From Aquiflexum balticum DSM 16537 (GTDB taxonomy: Bacteria; Bacteroidota; Bacteroidia; Cytophagales; Cyclobacteriaceae), in NCBI RefSeq assembly GCF_900176595.1, contig NZ_LT838813.1, positions 3,862,001 through 3,926,000 on the forward strand: a stretch of DNA of 64,000 nt, given 5' to 3'. The notes beneath the pieces are model-generated. The model saw only the letters and a list, made by a program, of their open reading frames with translations. It had not been told where the DNA came from and searched no databases. Below, piece after piece: positions 27,752-35,784 of the stretch (its first letter is position 1; every line of letters starts with the position of its first letter). Position numbers and translations under genes: made by a program.

Positions 27752-27919
27752 TCTGAATTAATCAACAAATAAAAATGTATTACATGGTCAAATTTATGTG
27801 GAATATAAAAAATCAAAAAGACAAAAAGAATTTTTCCCGAGATTAAATATTCAAAAATTGACATGTGCATATCAATCCAAAAAACAGAAACAGCATCTAC
27901 AAGTAAAAAATTGTGAAAA

Positions 27920-28726
27920 TCATAGAAAAGAAGTGTCTTCAGAAGCTTCTTCGGTCATTTTTTCGGCAATATCTTTGCCCAGATAATTATCAATCAGACC
28001 ATGGCCAAGATAGAGTAGGGGAGTAAGTAAAATTGCCACACTGAATTTATAGATATAATTGATAATCCCCACCGAAGCGACCTGGGCCCAACTCCAATTT
28101 CCAAAAACATAAAACGCAATCCCAAGCACAACAAATGAATCTATAAATTGGGAAACCAAGGTTGATCCTGTTGCCCTTAACCAGATCATCTTGGGCCCTG
28201 TGACTTTGCGCAGTTTTTGGAATACATACACATCAATCAACTGCCCCAATAAAAACGCGACCAAGGAACCGAGGATAATTCCCAATCCTTGCCTGAATAT
28301 AACTTTAAACGCATAATCTATATTAAAAGGATTGCCTTCTGGGTCAGGTGTATTTACGTCTAGCCAGAATGCTGCAGGAGGAAGACCGGTGACCAGTACT
28401 ATAATCAGGAAGACATACGCAATAAAAAAAGCTGTAATAAAACTGATTTTTCTGACTCCTTTCTTCCCAAAATATTCATTGATGATATCTGTGGTAATAA
28501 AAACAACAGGCCATATTACAGCACCGGCAGTCAGATTAAAATCAAGGATATAATCACCGAAAATTGTCCATCCTGCTGGTTCCAAGCCTAGGGTTCTTTC
28601 TCCCGAAAAGATTTTGACACCAATGATTTCAGCAAGAATAGCATTGGTTAGAAATATCCCACTGAGGATGATGAATAGGTTAGTCTTTTTGGACTGGAAG
28701 GTCTTTGAACTGATGACTTTATCCAT
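27920..28726 (-). CDS. Queuosine precursor transporter (YhhQ/VUT family)
   Basis: 268 residues, six to seven hydrophobic segments. The family core is visible: NAILAEIIGVKIF, TAGAVIWPVVFITTDIINEYFGKKGVRK (about 71-98), and a C-terminal half with LRATGSTLVSQFIDSFVVLGIAF and IYKFSVAILLTPLLYLGH. YhhQ-type proteins import preQ0/preQ1 for queuosine tRNA modification across the inner membrane. Assigned from the strong family pattern; no queuosine synthesis gene is nearby. Confidence 0.9.
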   Translation of the reverse strand: MDKVISSKTFQSKKTNLFIILSGIFLTNAILAEIIGVKIFSGERTLGLEPAGWTIFGDYILDFNLTAGAVIWPVVFITTDIINEYFGKKGVRKISFITAFFIAYVFLIIVLVTGLPPAAFWLDVNTPDPEGNPFNIDYAFKVIFRQGLGIILGSLVAFLLGQLIDVYVFQKLRKVTGPKMIWLRATGSTLVSQFIDSFVVLGIAFYVFGNWSWAQVASVGIINYIYKFSVAILLTPLLYLGHGLIDNYLGKDIAEKMTEEASEDTSFL

Positions 28727-28764
28727 AGAATATGAGAATGACAGTGAATAGATTTTTAAAAAAG

Positions 28765-29691
28765 TTAAGAGTTCACAGGATAAGTAACTCCCTCCTCACT
28801 AAGATGACTTTCCAAAAAGACCTCCCTTGCCTGAGCCAAAATTGGACTTAAATCCTTGTATCTGGAGGAATAATGGCCCAGTAACAATTTCTTTGCTTTT
28901 GCAGATGCAGCAATCAAAGCTGCCTGCTTCGCGGTACTATGGAAAGTTGAAAATGCCCTGCTTGCTTCATCATCATCAAAAGTGGCTTCATGATATAAAA
29001 GATCCACCCCCTGAATATATTGTATCAAATCCGGGTCATAAATGGTATCAGAGCAATAGGCATATTTTCTTACTTCTTTTTGCGGGTGGGTATATTCTGC
29101 AACAGAATATAAAACCTTCCCGTTTTTGTCTAGAAAATCATTGCCCCTGCGAAGCGTATTGATAGCTTCAATGCTGAGTTTATTCTTAAGGAGCTTCTCT
29201 TTGACCAAATTCAAAAGCCCCCTTTTTTCCTCAATCAAAAAACCTGTACAGGCAATCCGATGTTTGAGTGGAAAGGAATAAACTCTGAAATTTTTCTCTT
29301 CAAGAATAAGTTCCTTACCGTCCGTATGTGTATTTACAAACCTGATCGGAAAATCCAATTTAGAATTGCTGTGTTTAAGTTGGACGGTGATGATTTCATC
29401 CAAACCTCTCGGGCCAAATATGGTGAGTAATCTTTCTCTTTTCACCAAGTGAAAACTTGAAATCAAACCCATTAATCCATAAAAATGATCCCCGTGTAGA
29501 TGGGAAATAAATATGAAATCAATCCTTGAAAATTTCAGTCTGAATTTGCGCAACTGAATTTGAGTTCCTTCTCCACAATCCAAAAGTATATAGGAACCTC
29601 CAACTTGAATGAGTTGTGAGGTCTGGTTCCTACCATGTGCCGGAATAGCAGAGTTTGATCCTAAAACAGTGACTTCAAATTCCAAAATCAA
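28765..29691 (-). CDS. rnz: Ribonuclease Z
   Basis: 308 residues of the short RNase Z form. The metallo-beta-lactamase motif HLHGDHFYG is at about 64-72, with further zinc ligands H (KHRIACTGF), D (CSDTIYD) and H (LLGHYSSRY). This enzyme cuts the 3' trailer of tRNA precursors. The start overlaps the STAS gene by four bases, a coupling I recall as recurrent in this group. Length and motif order match characterised members. Confidence 0.94.
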   Translation of the reverse strand: MILEFEVTVLGSNSAIPAHGRNQTSQLIQVGGSYILLDCGEGTQIQLRKFRLKFSRIDFIFISHLHGDHFYGLMGLISSFHLVKRERLLTIFGPRGLDEIITVQLKHSNSKLDFPIRFVNTHTDGKELILEEKNFRVYSFPLKHRIACTGFLIEEKRGLLNLVKEKLLKNKLSIEAINTLRRGNDFLDKNGKVLYSVAEYTHPQKEVRKYAYCSDTIYDPDLIQYIQGVDLLYHEATFDDDEASRAFSTFHSTAKQAALIAASAKAKKLLLGHYSSRYKDLSPILAQAREVFLESHLSEEGVTYPVNS

Positions 29692-30065
29692 TCATCTTCT
29701 TCTTGTTCCTTGCCTTCAATTTCATGAATGAAAATGGCCTCTGCAGCTTCTTCAATTGAATCCACAATAGTAAAAACCTTATCCAACATGGATATTTTCA
29801 TCAATTTCATGACATGTTCCTGCGGAGAAGCAACTATAAAAATACCGCCATTTCTGCTGAATTCTCTGTTACCGACCAATAAAGCACTCAGACCGCTTGA
29901 GTCAGCGTATTTCACCTGACTCATGTCAATAACAAGATTATGGTAACCTTCGGCATTCACGGTCAACAATTCAGACTTTAGCTTTGGAGACAAAGCTGAG
30001 TCCAGTTTCTCTTCCATTGGAGTAAAAACAACAAATTGTTCTTTTTTATCTACTGTATATTTCAT
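29688..30065 (-). CDS. STAS-domain protein (anti-sigma factor antagonist type)
   Basis: 125 residues: one STAS domain (about 5-105) with the conserved MSQVKYADSSGLSALLVGNRE, where the serine in DSSG is the usual phosphorylation site of SpoIIAA-like proteins, followed by an acidic tail. Such proteins relay signals by binding an anti-sigma factor or kinase in the cytoplasm. No cognate kinase or sigma factor is close; its operon partner is rnz. Confidence 0.88.
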   Translation of the reverse strand: MKYTVDKKEQFVVFTPMEEKLDSALSPKLKSELLTVNAEGYHNLVIDMSQVKYADSSGLSALLVGNREFSRNGGIFIVASPQEHVMKLMKISMLDKVFTIVDSIEEAAEAIFIHEIEGKEQEEDD

Positions 30066-30170
30066 AACGTTTTTATTCGGTAAGTTTTTGGGAGTTGGTT
30101 TTTATTGATTTTTGAAATTTGAAGCAAATTTTCAATTTCTCCAAATGTAAACGCAATATCCTCTGTTTTA

Positions 30171-31106
30171 TTAAATATTTTTTAAAATGGCTTTTTCAAT
30201 ACTTTCTTGCAAATCATCAAATGTAGATTTCAAAAATACATCTCCGGTAATTTTTTCGTAAAGTTCAATGTATCTGTCTGATATTTCCCTGACAAATTTA
30301 TCCGGCATAACGGGCACTTTCTGACCTTCTTTTCCCTGAAAACCGTTCGCTATAAGCCATTGCCTTACAAATTCCTTTGAAAGCTGCTTTTGAGGAAGAC
30401 CTTCCATCTGTAAAGCTTCATAATTATCTGCATAGAAATATCTGGAAGAATCAGGGGTATGAATTTCATCAATCAAAAGGATTTGATCTTGAAATTTACC
30501 GAATTCATATTTTGTATCCACTAATATCAGCCCCTTTTCCCTTGCCATTTGGCTTCCTTTCGAAAAAAGCAAATGGGTATATTTTTCTAATACCTCATAG
30601 TCTTCCTTACTGACTATTCCCTGCGCCAATATTTCTTCTTTTGAAATGTCTTCATCGTGGCCTTCCGAAGCCTTAGTGGTAGGAGTAATAATCGGTGTCG
30701 GCAGTTTATCATTTTCTTTTAAGCCCTCAGGAAGGGAAACACCGCATAGTATTCTTTTTCCTGCTTTATATTCTCTGGCAGCGTGACCTGCAAGATATCC
30801 CCTGATTACCATTTCAACTTTAAATGGTTCACATTTTTTACCAATTGTCACATTCGGATGTGGTGTTGAAGTCACCCAATTTGGGACAAGATCAGCAGTA
30901 GCCTGAAGAAATTTGGAAGCAATCTGATTCAAGACCTGTCCTTTGTAAGGAATAGGTCGGGGCAATACAACATCAAAAGCAGAGATTCTATCAGTGGCCA
31001 CAATGGCAAGGCTGTTTTCAAAAATATAGACATCCCTTACTTTTCCTTTGTAAAATCCGATTTGTTCCGGAAATTTAAACTGGGTTTCTTTTATTGCGGT
31101 TTCCAT
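30171..31106 (-). CDS. purC: SAICAR synthetase
   Basis: 311 residues, the longer ~300-residue form of PurC. It begins [10 protein letters not shown] (nucleotide-binding glycine/lysine), has [40 protein letters not shown] and [10 protein letters not shown]. It condenses CAIR with aspartate using ATP to make SAICAR, a step of purine synthesis. It stands alone with its own promoter candidate just upstream. Confidence 0.95.
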   Translation of the reverse strand: METAIKETQFKFPEQIGFYKGKVRDVYIFENSLAIVATDRISAFDVVLPRPIPYKGQVLNQIASKFLQATADLVPNWVTSTPHPNVTIGKKCEPFKVEMVIRGYLAGHAAREYKAGKRILCGVSLPEGLKENDKLPTPIITPTTKASEGHDEDISKEEILAQGIVSKEDYEVLEKYTHLLFSKGSQMAREKGLILVDTKYEFGKFQDQILLIDEIHTPDSSRYFYADNYEALQMEGLPQKQLSKEFVRQWLIANGFQGKEGQKVPVMPDKFVREISDRYIELYEKITGDVFLKSTFDDLQESIEKAILKNI

Positions 31107-31123
31107 TTCGTATAGCTGAAAGA

Positions 31124-31131
31124 CAAAATTA
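31124..31131 (-). promoter_or_regulatory. Candidate -7 promoter element for purC (TAATTTTG)
   Basis: On the minus strand TAATTTTG matches TAnnTTTG, 17 bases before the purC ATG. The leader would be about 12 bases. Confidence 0.45.
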
Positions 31132-31165
31132 GAAAAAGACTGCTCTTTTGAGGTGTTTAAAGAAT

Positions 31166-32284
31166 TTATTTATTGTTTTTTTTATCAGGATCAGCAGGTA
31201 TTATTTGTATAAACTTTCCTTCCTTGAACTGTCTTTCAAGAATCAATTCCCCCGATTCATTATAAATTTTCTGTACGCCGTGGGCCTTGCCCATTCTATA
31301 TGGCATTACTTCTTTTGGGTTTCCGTTGGAATGAAAAATAAATGCATCGCCTTCTTCTTTTCCGTTTCTGTAAGTAATTCTTCGCTCTTCTTGTCCGTTT
31401 TGATAATAGCCGGTAATTTTTATCAGCTCTCCATAGGAATTATAGATGGCGATTTCCTTTGTTTTTCCATCAGGGAAATAGGTTACGATATTCCCTGAAA
31501 TCCGCCCGTTTTTATATTGACCTTGTTCTTCAAGCTGACCTGTATCATAATAGCTCTTGAATGTTCCATAGGGTTGACCTTTTTTAACTTTTCCTTCCCT
31601 GGCAATTTGACCGTTTGGATGAAAATAAAGAGTGTTTCCATTTTGCACCCCCATATTATATTGTATCTGCGATTTTACTTTACCATCGGAATAATAAGTA
31701 AACTGATCTCCATCCAATTTTCCGTTTTTGTAATTTGATTTGGCAATCAGATTACCTGCTTCATCATATTCCTCTTTAACTCCATCAATTACCCCGGAAT
31801 TATAAAAAGCTTTTTCTATCAGTTTTTCATCGGTGTCATAAACATAGCTCCATCCATTCGGCTTATTATTTTGAAAACTTGATTTTTGTTTGATTTTACC
31901 ATTTTCAAAATAAGTAATTACTTCACCGGATATTTCATTTTTTGAGAATTCGACTTCTTGGGAAACCACTCCGGATTGGAAAAAACTTTTTGATGGCCCT
32001 TCACGGAAATTATCCCGATAATTGACGATTCGCAGCGTATCATCTGAAAATGGGAAGTAATCGATAAAAAGGCCATATTTCTTACCGTCTTTTAACTGAC
32101 CAATTACCGCAATTCCTCCTTCCTCGTAAAACAGCTTGTAAACACCATTTGGCACCCCATTAACGACCTCATACGCCTCCTTAAGCTTGAGGCTGTCTTC
32201 ATCATAATAGGTTTTGACAAGCGTCTGACTACTCAGAGAATTGGTCAGCAAAAAGACTAAAAGCAAAAGAAGATAAACTTTCAT
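31166..32284 (-). CDS. MORN-variant repeat protein (YwqK-like)
   Basis: 372 residues. A signal peptide (1-19, ending SLSSQ) is followed by a chain of repeats of about 23 residues with a Y/F-x-x-G-x-x-x-x-x-x-x-Y/F core ([53 protein letters not shown]). This is the YwqK/MORN-variant pattern; 'antitoxin' in database names is not supported by any toxin gene here. It probably forms a long beta-hairpin solenoid in the periplasm or on the outer membrane. Single gene; function unknown. Confidence 0.85.
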   Translation of the reverse strand: MKVYLLLLLVFLLTNSLSSQTLVKTYYDEDSLKLKEAYEVVNGVPNGVYKLFYEEGGIAVIGQLKDGKKYGLFIDYFPFSDDTLRIVNYRDNFREGPSKSFFQSGVVSQEVEFSKNEISGEVITYFENGKIKQKSSFQNNKPNGWSYVYDTDEKLIEKAFYNSGVIDGVKEEYDEAGNLIAKSNYKNGKLDGDQFTYYSDGKVKSQIQYNMGVQNGNTLYFHPNGQIAREGKVKKGQPYGTFKSYYDTGQLEEQGQYKNGRISGNIVTYFPDGKTKEIAIYNSYGELIKITGYYQNGQEERRITYRNGKEEGDAFIFHSNGNPKEVMPYRMGKAHGVQKIYNESGELILERQFKEGKFIQIIPADPDKKNNK

Positions 32285-32413
32285 AAATTTAATTTGAAAT
32301 AAAGCCGATGGGAAGGCATATCTTTTACAAGTAAGGTTATGCTTTCTCTATGCAATCAATCAAACTCATGCAGAGATAATTCAATGCATTTTGATTTTCT
32401 TTCAAAATTCCGA

Positions 32414-33592
32414 CTATAATTTTTCAATGACAATGGCTGAGGCGCCACCACCTCCATTGCAGATACCGGCAACACCTATTTTTCCATTCTTTTTGCTTAA
32501 TACAGAATAGAGTGTGGCGATAATCCTTGCTCCTGAAGCTCCGAGAGGATGTCCCAAGGAAACAGCACCTCCAAACACATTGAGTTTGTCATTATCAAGG
32601 TTCAATTGGCGCTGATTGGCAATAGCTACTGCGGCAAATGCTTCATTTATTTCATAAAAATCAACGTCTCTTTCCGTCAGCCCTGCATTTTTTATTGCTT
32701 TTGGAATAGCTATAGAAGGGGTTGTCGTAAACCAAAGAGGATCTTGGGCGGCATCTGCGAATCCTATGATTTTAGCTATTGGCTTCACTCCCAATTCCAT
32801 AACTTTTTCCTTACTCATCAAAATCAAAGCAGAGGCACCATCATTCATGGTAGAAGCATTTGCAGCAGTTACGGTGCCTTCTTTATCAAAAACCGGCTTT
32901 AAAGAAGAGATTTTTTCAAACATTACATTTTTATATTCCTCATCCTCATCGATCATGATGGATTCTCCTTTTCTACCTTTTATTTCTACCGGGATAACCT
33001 CATCCTTGAATGCACCTGCTTTCCATGCTTCGGCCGACCTCAAGTAAGATTGGATGGCATATTTATCCTGATCCTCCCTTGAAATGTTCAATTCTTTGGC
33101 AGTATTGTCGGCACAATTTCCCATTGGGAATTTGTAATAGACCTCAAACAATCCATCTTTTACCAAGCCATCAACCAATTCTGAATTGCCATATTTGTAT
33201 CCAAATCTTGCCTTGGGAACATAATATGGAACGTTTGACATGCTTTCCATTCCACCTGCTACTATCACACCATTTTGTCCTGTCATGATGGATTGTGCCG
33301 CAAACATAACGGCTTTCATACCTGAGGAGCATACCTTATTGACAGTAGTACAGGGTACTTCATAGCCAATTCCTGCTCCAATAGCTGCCTGCCGGGCCGG
33401 TGCCTGTCCAAGATTGGCGGAAATGACATTGCCCATAATCACCTCTTCCACTTCTTTGGGGTCAATTCCTGCCTTATTCAACGCACCTTTAATGGCTACA
33501 CTTCCAAGTTCGATGGCAGTCAAACCTGATAATTTTCCTCCAAAACTCCCGAGTGGGGTCCGGACTGCTGAAACTATATATACTTCTTTCAT
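32414..33592 (-). CDS. Acetyl-CoA C-acetyltransferase / thiolase
   Basis: 392 residues, the usual length for a type II thiolase. The catalytic residues are visible: C in NKVCSSGMKAV (about 88), H in GGAVSLGHPLGASGAR (about 349) and C in GICNGGGGASA (about 379), plus NEAFAA. It condenses two acetyl-CoA or cleaves a 3-ketoacyl-CoA. The start ATG is followed by KEVYIVSAVRTPLGSFGG, a standard beginning. Upstream is a 140-bp heptamer array. Whether it acts in synthesis (atoB-like) or beta-oxidation is not settled. Confidence 0.93.
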   Translation of the reverse strand: MKEVYIVSAVRTPLGSFGGKLSGLTAIELGSVAIKGALNKAGIDPKEVEEVIMGNVISANLGQAPARQAAIGAGIGYEVPCTTVNKVCSSGMKAVMFAAQSIMTGQNGVIVAGGMESMSNVPYYVPKARFGYKYGNSELVDGLVKDGLFEVYYKFPMGNCADNTAKELNISREDQDKYAIQSYLRSAEAWKAGAFKDEVIPVEIKGRKGESIMIDEDEEYKNVMFEKISSLKPVFDKEGTVTAANASTMNDGASALILMSKEKVMELGVKPIAKIIGFADAAQDPLWFTTTPSIAIPKAIKNAGLTERDVDFYEINEAFAAVAIANQRQLNLDNDKLNVFGGAVSLGHPLGASGARIIATLYSVLSKKNGKIGVAGICNGGGGASAIVIEKL

Positions 33593-33609
33593 TGGGTTTA
33601 TATATTTAA

Positions 33610-33749
33610 GACGTGAGATTTAAGACGTGAGACGTGAGACGTGAGATACAAGAATCAAGAGCCGAGAGCCGAGAACCGAGAATCAAGAGCCAAGAAACAA
33701 GAATCAAGAGCCAAGAATCAAGAACCGAGAGCCAAGAAACAAGAGTTAG
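33610..33749. repeat. 20-unit tandem heptanucleotide repeat
   Basis: Twenty contiguous 7-base units, all beginning GA, from 33610 to 33749: GACGTGA, GATTTAA, then GAATCAA, GAGCCGA, GAACCGA, GAGCCAA and GAAACAA in varied order. The 7-base phase is unbroken. It lies between the BatC-like gene and the thiolase. Variants are organised in higher-order runs, as if the array has expanded and diverged. Confidence 0.9.
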
Positions 33750-33846
33750 AAACTCAGCTTGCCTTGAGGATCGGAGAGGAAAGAGGTAAAATTCTTGTCC
33801 ACCATGGCGGACAAGTTCTTAAAATCTTTCAATTTCACAACCTTTC

Positions 33847-34692
33847 TTACCAATCAGGCAATCCTTTATCAGGTCTTTTCGTAGGTTTTTTCTGATTCTG
33901 TTGGATATATCTAAGTTCAGCGGCATTCATGGCCTCGAGGATTTGAGCAGCCTGTTCGGGAGTCAGGTTCATTTCCTTGAGACTTTCACGCATCTTTTCC
34001 ATTGCTTTTTCCCTCTCGCTCAGATCACTTTCAAGTTCACTGGGTTCTTCGGATTCTTCTTCCTGTTGGGATTTTTCACCGGTTTTATCTTCTTTTTTCT
34101 GTGATTCTGAAGCTTCATCCTCATTTGTTTGCTCTTCACCCTCACCATCTTTTTTATCCTGGGATTGTTTATCCTGATCCTGTTGATCTTCTTGCTCCTG
34201 ATCTTGTTGATCTTCTCCATCTTCTCCTTCCTGATTTTGATCTTTTTGATCCGGATTTTCTTCCAACCACCTGCTCAACAATTCATAATTATACCTTGCA
34301 GATTCATTTTGAGGGTCTTTTATGAGAGACATTTTGAAAGAGGCAAGTGCCTCTTCATATTTTTGCTGCTCACCTAAAATGATGCCATTCTGATTGTATG
34401 CGAAAGACGCCAGGTTTTTGTCTGAACTGTTTTCCAAAATCTGATAATTGCTCTGTGCCTCTTCGAGTTGTCCATTATAATGGTAGCTAAGCGCAAGATT
34501 ATAATCCAAATTGGGAAGATTGATTCCATAATCTGATTTTAATATCAGATGACTTGCAACAGAAGCTTCGTATTCAGTTTTCGCATAATCATCGGCAGCT
34601 TTTTTAATGGCCTTGTTCCGCTCACTTATTTCAGTCAGCGAGGCAGGAATCATTAAAATGATCAAAAGAAGAATTCTAGTTAGCAGATACAT
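33847..34692 (-). CDS. TPR protein with acidic/glutamine-rich tail (BatC-like)
   Basis: 281 residues: signal peptide (ending SLTEIS), two to three TPR units (about 45-145: LALSYHYNGQLEEAQSNYQIL, NQNGIILGEQQKYEEALASFKMSL) and a long low-complexity region (about 150-235) of E, Q, D and K. The C-terminal ~45 residues (MKMRESLKEMNLTPEQAAQIL-like EMNLTPEQAAQILEAM) are helical and end in KKPTKRPDKGLPDW. This is the BatC layout, a partner of Bat VWA proteins. It is 16 bases after the VWA gene. Confidence 0.8.
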   Translation of the reverse strand: MYLLTRILLLIILMIPASLTEISERNKAIKKAADDYAKTEYEASVASHLILKSDYGINLPNLDYNLALSYHYNGQLEEAQSNYQILENSSDKNLASFAYNQNGIILGEQQKYEEALASFKMSLIKDPQNESARYNYELLSRWLEENPDQKDQNQEGEDGEDQQDQEQEDQQDQDKQSQDKKDGEGEEQTNEDEASESQKKEDKTGEKSQQEEESEEPSELESDLSEREKAMEKMRESLKEMNLTPEQAAQILEAMNAAELRYIQQNQKKPTKRPDKGLPDW

Positions 34693-34708
34693 CTTTTATA
34701 TCACGATT

Positions 34709-35674
34709 TTAAAGGTTTATGGTTTTTATTGGGAGCATTAAATCTATTAACGCCAAGCCCAATCCAATCAATAGAAAATAAAAGTATTTGTTGGCAGAGG
34801 CCTCTACCATTCTGGTACCTGTGACAGTACCTTCCTGACGCTCTATTGCCGATATCAGATCGGGTATCTCCTGAACTTCATCACTGAGTTCAAAATACTG
34901 ACCACCTGTCTGACTTGCAATCAGTTTTAGATTATTTGAGTCCAATCTTGAAATTGCAGGTTGATTGGTTTTTGGGTCTATAATTCTGGAGTTTCCCCTT
35001 GGAATTGTACTCCCTTGTCCGGTCCCTACACCCAAAGTGAAAACTTTTACTCCCTGATCGCTGAGTTTCTCCGTAAGGTCTCCAAAATTTTCTGCAAAAT
35101 CTTCCCCATCTGAAATTAATATCACAGATTTGGAATTGACATCAGGAGAATTTTCCAGACTGAATTTATCCAATGCCATGTTGAGTGGAGCGCTGATATC
35201 TGTTCCCTGATTTGGAACCAGGCCTGTGTTGAGTCCATCGAGATGAAGCTGAATCACGTTTTGATCGAATGTTAGGGGGCATTGAACAAAAGCCTCTGAA
35301 CTGAATATGATAAGCCCGATCCTGTCTCCTGAAAAATTCTTTACTAAATTTTTAAGCTCATATTTAACCCTTTGAAGTCTGCTCGGACCAATATCTGTCG
35401 CGTTCATCGATTGAGAAAGGTCAATAGCAATGAAAATATCTTTACCTTCCTCTTTTATTTCTTTGAGGGCAGTTCCTATTGAAGGACCCGCAAGTGCAAT
35501 CAAAAACAGAAAGAAGTAAGAAAACCTCAATAATATTTTAAAAAACAGCCTGTGCTTTTTTACTTCCAGTTTTTTATTGATTAAATAAAAACGAAATAGG
35601 TAAATAAAATACAGCAGTCCAAACAGGAAAGCCAGGATAATTATCAAATTCAAATCAGGATATGCCCAAATCAT
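34709..35674 (-). CDS. VWA-domain membrane protein (BatB/BatA type)
   Basis: 321 residues with two N-terminal membrane segments (about 8-30, 47-65), a VWA domain (about 80-275) and a final membrane segment (about 298-316). The metal-binding DLSQS (MIDAS DxSxS, near 85) and the T of QGTDISAP and D of ISDGED are present, so the site looks intact. Bat proteins are inner-membrane, periplasm-facing. The gene pairs with the TPR gene downstream. A second VWA gene, usual in full bat operons, and the MoxR ATPase are not beside it. Confidence 0.85.
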   Translation of the reverse strand: MIWAYPDLNLIIILAFLFGLLYFIYLFRFYLINKKLEVKKHRLFFKILLRFSYFFLFLIALAGPSIGTALKEIKEEGKDIFIAIDLSQSMNATDIGPSRLQRVKYELKNLVKNFSGDRIGLIIFSSEAFVQCPLTFDQNVIQLHLDGLNTGLVPNQGTDISAPLNMALDKFSLENSPDVNSKSVILISDGEDFAENFGDLTEKLSDQGVKVFTLGVGTGQGSTIPRGNSRIIDPKTNQPAISRLDSNNLKLIASQTGGQYFELSDEVQEIPDLISAIERQEGTVTGTRMVEASANKYFYFLLIGLGLALIDLMLPIKTINL

Positions 35675-35784
35675 GGCCTGAAATTATAAAATATATATGA
35701 AAAGAAAAGGAATTAGATTTTATTGGTATAATTTTCAACACCAAAAGGAGTTTTGCCGTTATCATCCCAAACAATTATAGATCA

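Noticed and set aside
31148-31498. Plus-strand open frame across the MORN-repeat gene
   Set aside because: Reverse-strand shadow of repeats in the MORN gene.
33610-33749. CRISPR array
   Set aside because: Units are 7 bases with no spacers and no cas genes; it is a simple tandem repeat.
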